Both the position numbers and the translations under genes were made by a program. The notes beneath the pieces were generated by a model. It was given only the letters and a program-made list of their open reading frames with translations. It had not been told where the DNA came from and made no database searches. 16,538 nucleotides of DNA from an uncultured Collinsella sp. (lineage in GTDB: Bacteria; Actinomycetota; Coriobacteriia; Coriobacteriales; Coriobacteriaceae): contig CABVDE010000042.1 in the NCBI GenBank assembly GCA_902496945.1, positions 1 to 16,538 of the forward strand, read 5' to 3'. The stretch's first letter is position 1; every line of letters begins with the position of its first letter. Shown one piece after another: positions 13,701 to 16,538 of the stretch.

Positions 13701-15368
13701 TTACAGGGCATGCCATCTTGCGGTCTTTCCCGTTCCGTCGCTATCGATGGTCTTGTCCACCTTCTTCATTTTCGCTAGAAGGTTCGATACCTTCTTGGCC
13801 TTTTGCGCGTCGGTAAGGCCCGAGGGGAGAAGATCGTTGATGAGGGCGGTGATTTTCGCACGTGGTGCGGGCCCCGTTTCTGAGAGCATCTGAATGACAA
13901 GCGCCTTGCAGGCCTCTTCATTGAGGCCTTTGCTGCGCGTGTAAGACACCTCCTGTCCCGTCTTCGAGGCAAGGGCGTTCGTGATGGAGATATGGGGGTA
14001 CCTGCCTTCGATAAGCTTGAGTCGATGCAGCTCTGAGGCCTCCTCGTTCGTGATTTCCTCGCCTTTTTGAACCTTGTCCAAAAGGTAGACGACGTCCATC
14101 GGAAGGTCCGGCTTAGCATAGAGTAGCCTGCTGTAGCTCTCATTGATGGTCTTACCGTAGACACTTACGCGCACGCGGGTTGGATCCGAAAGGTCGTAGG
14201 TTGGTAGGGGGAAGTATCGCTTTCTCTGCATCTGGAATACTTTGGGGATTCCCATGGCGATGGTGTCGATCATGTCCATCTGCACCATCGCCTCGGAAAG
14301 GAAGGGGTTGCGGTAGTAGCTTGGCTTAAAACCCGGCCGCATCGCATTTTCGATTGTCTCCGGAATGAAGGACCCTTCGTTTAGGAAAACGAGGTGATCC
14401 TCGAATTCCTCGACGTTGATTCGCCCCTGCATGGAATAGTCTTGATGGGCGATACAGTTGTTCAGGAGCTCTCTGATGATCTCGGGTTCGTACTGGTCAG
14501 CCTCAAAGGGAAACAGACTCGCGCCATTTGCGTTGAACCGGTACTTCTCGTTGCGGATTTTCCCGAGTACCTGGTCAATCGCGAGCAGGAAGGGTGGTTT
14601 GAAGTGCTCGTAAGAGGTTACCGATCCATTGGAGGCATAGAGAGTCCAGGTGATGCGCGGGCTCATCCCATCGAGCAAGCGGGTGGATTCCGGCCTTCCG
14701 AGCAGGATGAGTGTCGTCGGGGTGATCTTGCCGTTTCTGGTTAGGTTTGCCATGTCGAGAATCGTGCGGTCATCCATGTCCGCGAACGCCCCGGAATGCC
14801 GTCGGTGCTTGGAGAGAAAGAGCCCCACCGCTTTCTTCACGGCTTCGGGGTCGAGGTCCTCGAAGGTTGCTTCTTCGATTTCGAGGGCACTCCAGTCCGG
14901 CCTCCGCATTTGGCGTATCTGCTCGTACTTATCGATGGGGAGTGGCCCGAGTGATTCGCCCTCGCGCGCCCATGCCGCATTGTTGAACGCCGTTGGCATG
15001 CCCGGCGTTGCGGCGGGGATTTGAAACGCGAGGACGCGTTTGCCGTCAATCCTGAGTTCATGGATCTCTCTCAGGGTGAGGTGGTTGTTCGCGCGGTCCG
15101 CAATCTCCTTTTTAAGGGATCTAAGGTTGGCCGGATTTCCTTCTCGGTAAGCGGTTCCGCATGCGACCTTGTCGTTGTCCATACCGAAGATGAGCCAGGC
15201 GTCTTGTTTCCCGCGCAGGACCGCTTCGTTACTCAGGGCGGAGAAGTACTTCCCGAGGTTCTTGAAACTGAAGTCGTTTTTCGCTTCCTTGAGCTCGATA
15301 ACCTCGCTCTCGTAGGGCTTCTCGATACGGGCGATGAGTTCAAGGACGTCGTGATCGCTGTAGTACAA
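13701..15368 (-). CDS. AlbA_2/Schlafen-domain ATP-binding protein
   Basis: A 555-aa protein, full length for the family. N-terminal AlbA_2 domain: YESEVIELKEAKNDFSFKNL, GKYFSALSNEA, DAWLIFGMDND. The GHKL-type ATPase part has PEIIRELLNNCIAHQDYSMQ, EFEDHLVFLNEGSF and SYYRNPFLSEAMVQ. The C-terminal 170 residues look like one or two winged helices plus a basic tail ending KTARWHAL. Members are often called transcriptional regulators or putative DNA-binding proteins; some Schlafen-related proteins act in phage defence. The start is TTG 15368 with TAGGGG 6 nt before it; an in-frame TAA upstream and the absence of ATG or GTG exclude a longer protein. It is convergent with the nuclease cluster and its upstream region holds many TAGTC half-sites, suggesting autoregulation. 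It is distinct from the broken AlbA_2 gene at 7681. Confidence 0.88.
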   Translation of the reverse strand: MYYSDHDVLELIARIEKPYESEVIELKEAKNDFSFKNLGKYFSALSNEAVLRGKQDAWLIFGMDNDKVACGTAYREGNPANLRSLKKEIADRANNHLTLREIHELRIDGKRVLAFQIPAATPGMPTAFNNAAWAREGESLGPLPIDKYEQIRQMRRPDWSALEIEEATFEDLDPEAVKKAVGLFLSKHRRHSGAFADMDDRTILDMANLTRNGKITPTTLILLGRPESTRLLDGMSPRITWTLYASNGSVTSYEHFKPPFLLAIDQVLGKIRNEKYRFNANGASLFPFEADQYEPEIIRELLNNCIAHQDYSMQGRINVEEFEDHLVFLNEGSFIPETIENAMRPGFKPSYYRNPFLSEAMVQMDMIDTIAMGIPKVFQMQRKRYFPLPTYDLSDPTRVRVSVYGKTINESYSRLLYAKPDLPMDVVYLLDKVQKGEEITNEEASELHRLKLIEGRYPHISITNALASKTGQEVSYTRSKGLNEEACKALVIQMLSETGPAPRAKITALINDLLPSGLTDAQKAKKVSNLLAKMKKVDKTIDSDGTGKTARWHAL

Positions 15369-15395
15369 GATCGCCCCTAACGGTCTCGTGGCTGA

Positions 15396-15422
15396 TATTT
15401 AGTCGTAAGATACGACTAAATA
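15396..15422. promoter_or_regulatory. Perfect palindrome upstream of the AlbA_2 gene (operator candidate)
   Basis: TATTTAGTCGTA-AGA-TACGACTAAATA: 12-bp arms around 3 nt, centred about 40 bp upstream of the TTG start on the minus strand, where a promoter or operator would lie. Confidence 0.65.
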
Positions 15423-15437
15423 CCGAAATCAAAGTCA

Positions 15438-15524
15438 TTTTAGTCCAATCTAACGACTAGAAATAAAGATGTTGGACTGTTTATAGGACTAAATACTGTG
15501 GAAGGCCCGGCTTTAGTCCAATCG
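15438..15524. promoter_or_regulatory. Cluster of further TAGTC/GACTA half-sites
   Basis: After the palindrome, half-sites recur as TTTTAGTCCAAT (from 15438), AACGACTAG (from 15452), TTGGACT (15472-15478), AGGACTAAATA (15485-15495) and CTTTAGTCCAAT (15511-15522). AGTCCAA and TTGGACT also form an inverted pair. The cluster fills the space between the AlbA_2 promoter region and attR, so it could bind a regulator or a recombination factor. Confidence 0.5.
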
Positions 15525-15548
15525 CTGTTTGACGGCCCGCCATATCCG

Positions 15549-15604
15549 TAACCCGGAGGTCGTAGGTTCAAATCCTGCCCCCGCGACCAAGAACTTGCAG
15601 CTCG
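15549..15604 (+). repeat. attR: 56-bp repeat of the tRNA-Met 3' end
   Basis: Exact copy of 10427-10482. It contains only the 3' 41 bases of the tRNA (anticodon loop onward, including CCA) plus 15 bp downstream, so it cannot make a tRNA. It marks the right junction of the 5.1-kb island. Confidence 0.9.
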
Positions 15605-15629
15605 TCGGCCTAGCCGACGAGCTTTTTTG
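15599..15629 (+). terminator. Presumed original tRNA-Met terminator
   Basis: AGCTCGTCGGC (15599-15609) pairs perfectly with GCCGACGAGCT (15613-15623), followed by TTTTTGTT. By position this is the tRNA terminator that existed before the island inserted. Confidence 0.8.
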
Positions 15630-15682
15630 TTATTCCGGGACCGTGTTTTCGGTACGGTCCGCAGCTTCTCAAACAATATCTT

Positions 15683-15970
15683 GATCTGTAACAGATGGAC
15701 CCGATTTGGACGTCTGGCCGTTACAAATCGAGACAAACCAGCACGCCAGCCTCCGTTTGTCTAAATCTGTAACACGAGGAGCGATTTTTGTCGTCTAATT
15801 GTTACAGATCAAGATTATTCGGAAGCCCGGTTTGGTTCGTCTCGATCTGTAACGCCTAGGGCCGGTTTTGGTCGATAGATGTTACAGATCGAGACGTTTT
15901 GTTGGGATGGTTTCTATTGTCTCGATCTGTAACAGGTGGAGGCCAAAAGTCGGTCTAGATGTTACAGATT
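15683..15970. repeat. BIME-like cluster of four palindromic units, 80-bp period
   Basis: Units at 15683-15729, 15764-15810, 15844-15890 and 15924-15970. Each is (G/A)ATCTGTAAC, exactly 27 bp, then GTTACA(G/A)AT(C/T). Arms often extend outward as GTCTC/GAGAC. The 27-bp interior is partly conserved (GG, GATTTT-like, GTCG, CTAGAT). Starts are spaced 81, 80 and 80 bp, so half-sites alternate in orientation. Confidence 0.9.
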
Positions 15971-16048
15971 GAGATGTTTTGGCTGGACAGTCCCATTATA
16001 CCGAGGGAGTGGCCCGCATATCTAATCTGGCACACATCAGCAAGGTGC

Positions 16049-16126
16049 GAACTGGGGAACTCTACTGCGGAACTAGGGAACCTTACTAGGGAACTACGGA
16101 ACTTTACCAGGGAACCAGGAGCACTG
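16049..16126. repeat. 21-bp tandem repeat, about 3.7 copies
   Basis: Units 16049-16069, 16070-16090, 16091-16111 and partial 16112-16126, each starting GAAC and carrying a second GGAAC box. GGAAC starts at 16056, 16069, 16077, 16090, 16098 and 16111, a regular 13/8 alternation (two helical turns per unit). Confidence 0.88.
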
Positions 16127-16153
16127 TTGACCGAGTCTCGTTCCAGACACGGC

Positions 16154-16229
16154 GGCCCCTTTCCGGACATTCACGGACAATGTCCGGAAATTGGCTAAAA
16201 ATAACCGGAAAGGGGCCGGAATGTCCGGA
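16154..16229. repeat. Nested palindromes
   Basis: Outer arms GGCCCCTTTCCGG (16154-16166) and CCGGAAAGGGGCC (16205-16217) are perfect complements. Inside, TCCGGACATT (16162-16171) pairs with AATGTCCGGA (16179-16188), and AATGTCCGGA recurs at 16220-16229. Alternative folds therefore compete. Confidence 0.8.
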
Positions 16230-16359
16230 ATTGAGGGGCTGTCCTGCACTCGAGATGACGTGGCGCAGCTGTCGGTGTGGGATCGGGGTGGGGCTGCCAG
16301 TCCGTCCGCGGCCCCCTCCGGTACCCCTCGGCCCAGCCCTCAACCCCAATCAAAATCTC

Positions 16360-16406
16360 AATCTGTAGCACCTAGGCCCGATTTGGGTGGCTAACTGTTA
16401 CAGATT
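16360..16406. repeat. Fifth, isolated copy of the 47-bp palindrome
   Basis: AATCTGTAGC, 27 bp, GTTACAGATT; same design and interior (CCTAGGCCCGATTTGGGTGG) as the cluster at 15683-15970, 390 bp away, with one change in the left arm. Confidence 0.85.
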
Positions 16407-16538
16407 AAGGCAGGCCGACGGGCATGGCTTCATGTTCGGCTTGGGCTTGCCGCGGCAGGGGCGAAATCCGACGCGACAGCAAGTGTGTTTCGTCAAGAGG
16501 ATTTGAGCAAAAAGAGCATCGGAAATTGAGCAGCCTGA

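Larger units (their letters stand above)
15605..16538. other. Repeat-rich region without a convincing gene
   Basis: After the attR terminator there is a small stem (GGACCGT 15638-15644 with ACGGTCC 15654-15660). Then follow the palindrome cluster, the 21-bp tandem repeat, nested TCCGGACATT palindromes, a loose inverted pair (TTGAGGGGCTG at 16231 and CAGCCCTCAA at 16334), and a fifth palindrome at 16360-16406. In the last 130 bp I recognise nothing. Short open frames here lack ribosome binding sites and are built from repeats. Confidence 0.7.

Noticed and set aside
13505..13711. 68-aa minus frame after the AlbA_2 gene
   Set aside because: Its start lies in the AlbA_2 3' end with no ribosome site, and it contains two hairpins; likely non-coding.
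15440..15736. 98-aa minus-strand frame containing RGQDLNLRPPGYG
   Set aside because: It reads through attR and its tRNA fragment on the antisense strand; no ribosome site or family match.
15683..15970. CRISPR array
   Set aside because: Units are regularly spaced at 80 bp, but repeats alternate in orientation, the 27-bp interior is conserved rather than unique, and no cas genes are present.
15959..16198. 79-aa plus frame with ELGNSTAELGNLTREL repeats
   Set aside because: The peptide repeat arises from the 21-bp DNA repeat; the start overlaps a palindrome and there is no ribosome site.
16398..16538. Minus-strand frame open for 46 codons to the right edge
   Set aside because: Cys/Pro/Lys-rich with no recognisable motif; its stop codon comes from the palindrome. 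A gene entering from outside cannot be excluded but is not supported.

Overview
The window looks like a chromosomal segment of a high-GC Gram-positive gut actinobacterium, most likely class Coriobacteriia (Collinsella or a close relative). This is an inference from the GC-rich coding style and the gene set (single-chain double-ATPase ECF module, DHPS-HPPK fusion, CoaX, Sir2). No marker gene in the window fixes the genus.

Left half (1-10195) is mostly housekeeping. An ECF vitamin-type importer runs rightward: EcfT (5' end cut by the window edge), a fused two-domain EcfA ATPase, and an S component of unknown substrate. A convergent 538-bp gap with two related long inverted-repeat elements and the xth terminator follows. 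Then come xth (exonuclease III, minus), a divergent sirtuin, a folP-folK fusion with a large low-complexity insert in its DHPS barrel, a degenerate biotin-ligase-like gene, an AlbA_2/Schlafen-type ATP-binding regulator broken by an in-frame TAA, a 22-bp tandem repeat, two strong hairpin terminators, and coaX on the minus strand.

Right half (10391-15604) is an integrated mini-island. An initiator tRNA-Met gene (10391-10467) carries at its 3' end a 56-bp sequence that recurs exactly at 15549-15604, 5,122 bp away, as expected of attL/attR from integration into a tRNA 3' end. Each copy is followed by its own hairpin terminator. No integrase is readable between the repeats. The cargo is a rightward, tightly packed cluster: a 60-aa remnant resembling the N-terminus of a helicase/type ISP restriction enzyme, a DEDDh exonuclease-BRCT protein, a GIY-YIG-like protein with a Gly/Ala-rich helical N-terminus, and a PD-(D/E)XK-like DUF4268 nuclease. 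A second AlbA_2 ATP-binding protein faces it, with a dense set of TAGTC half-sites upstream of its TTG start. The gene content suggests a defence or genome-conflict cassette; this function is inferred, not shown.

Right edge (15605-16538) has no convincing gene. It is packed with repeats: five copies of a GATCTGTAAC-N27-GTTACAGATC palindrome, four of them at an 80-bp period in a BIME-like cluster, a 21-bp tandem repeat with GGAAC boxes, and nested palindromes built on TCCGGACATT.
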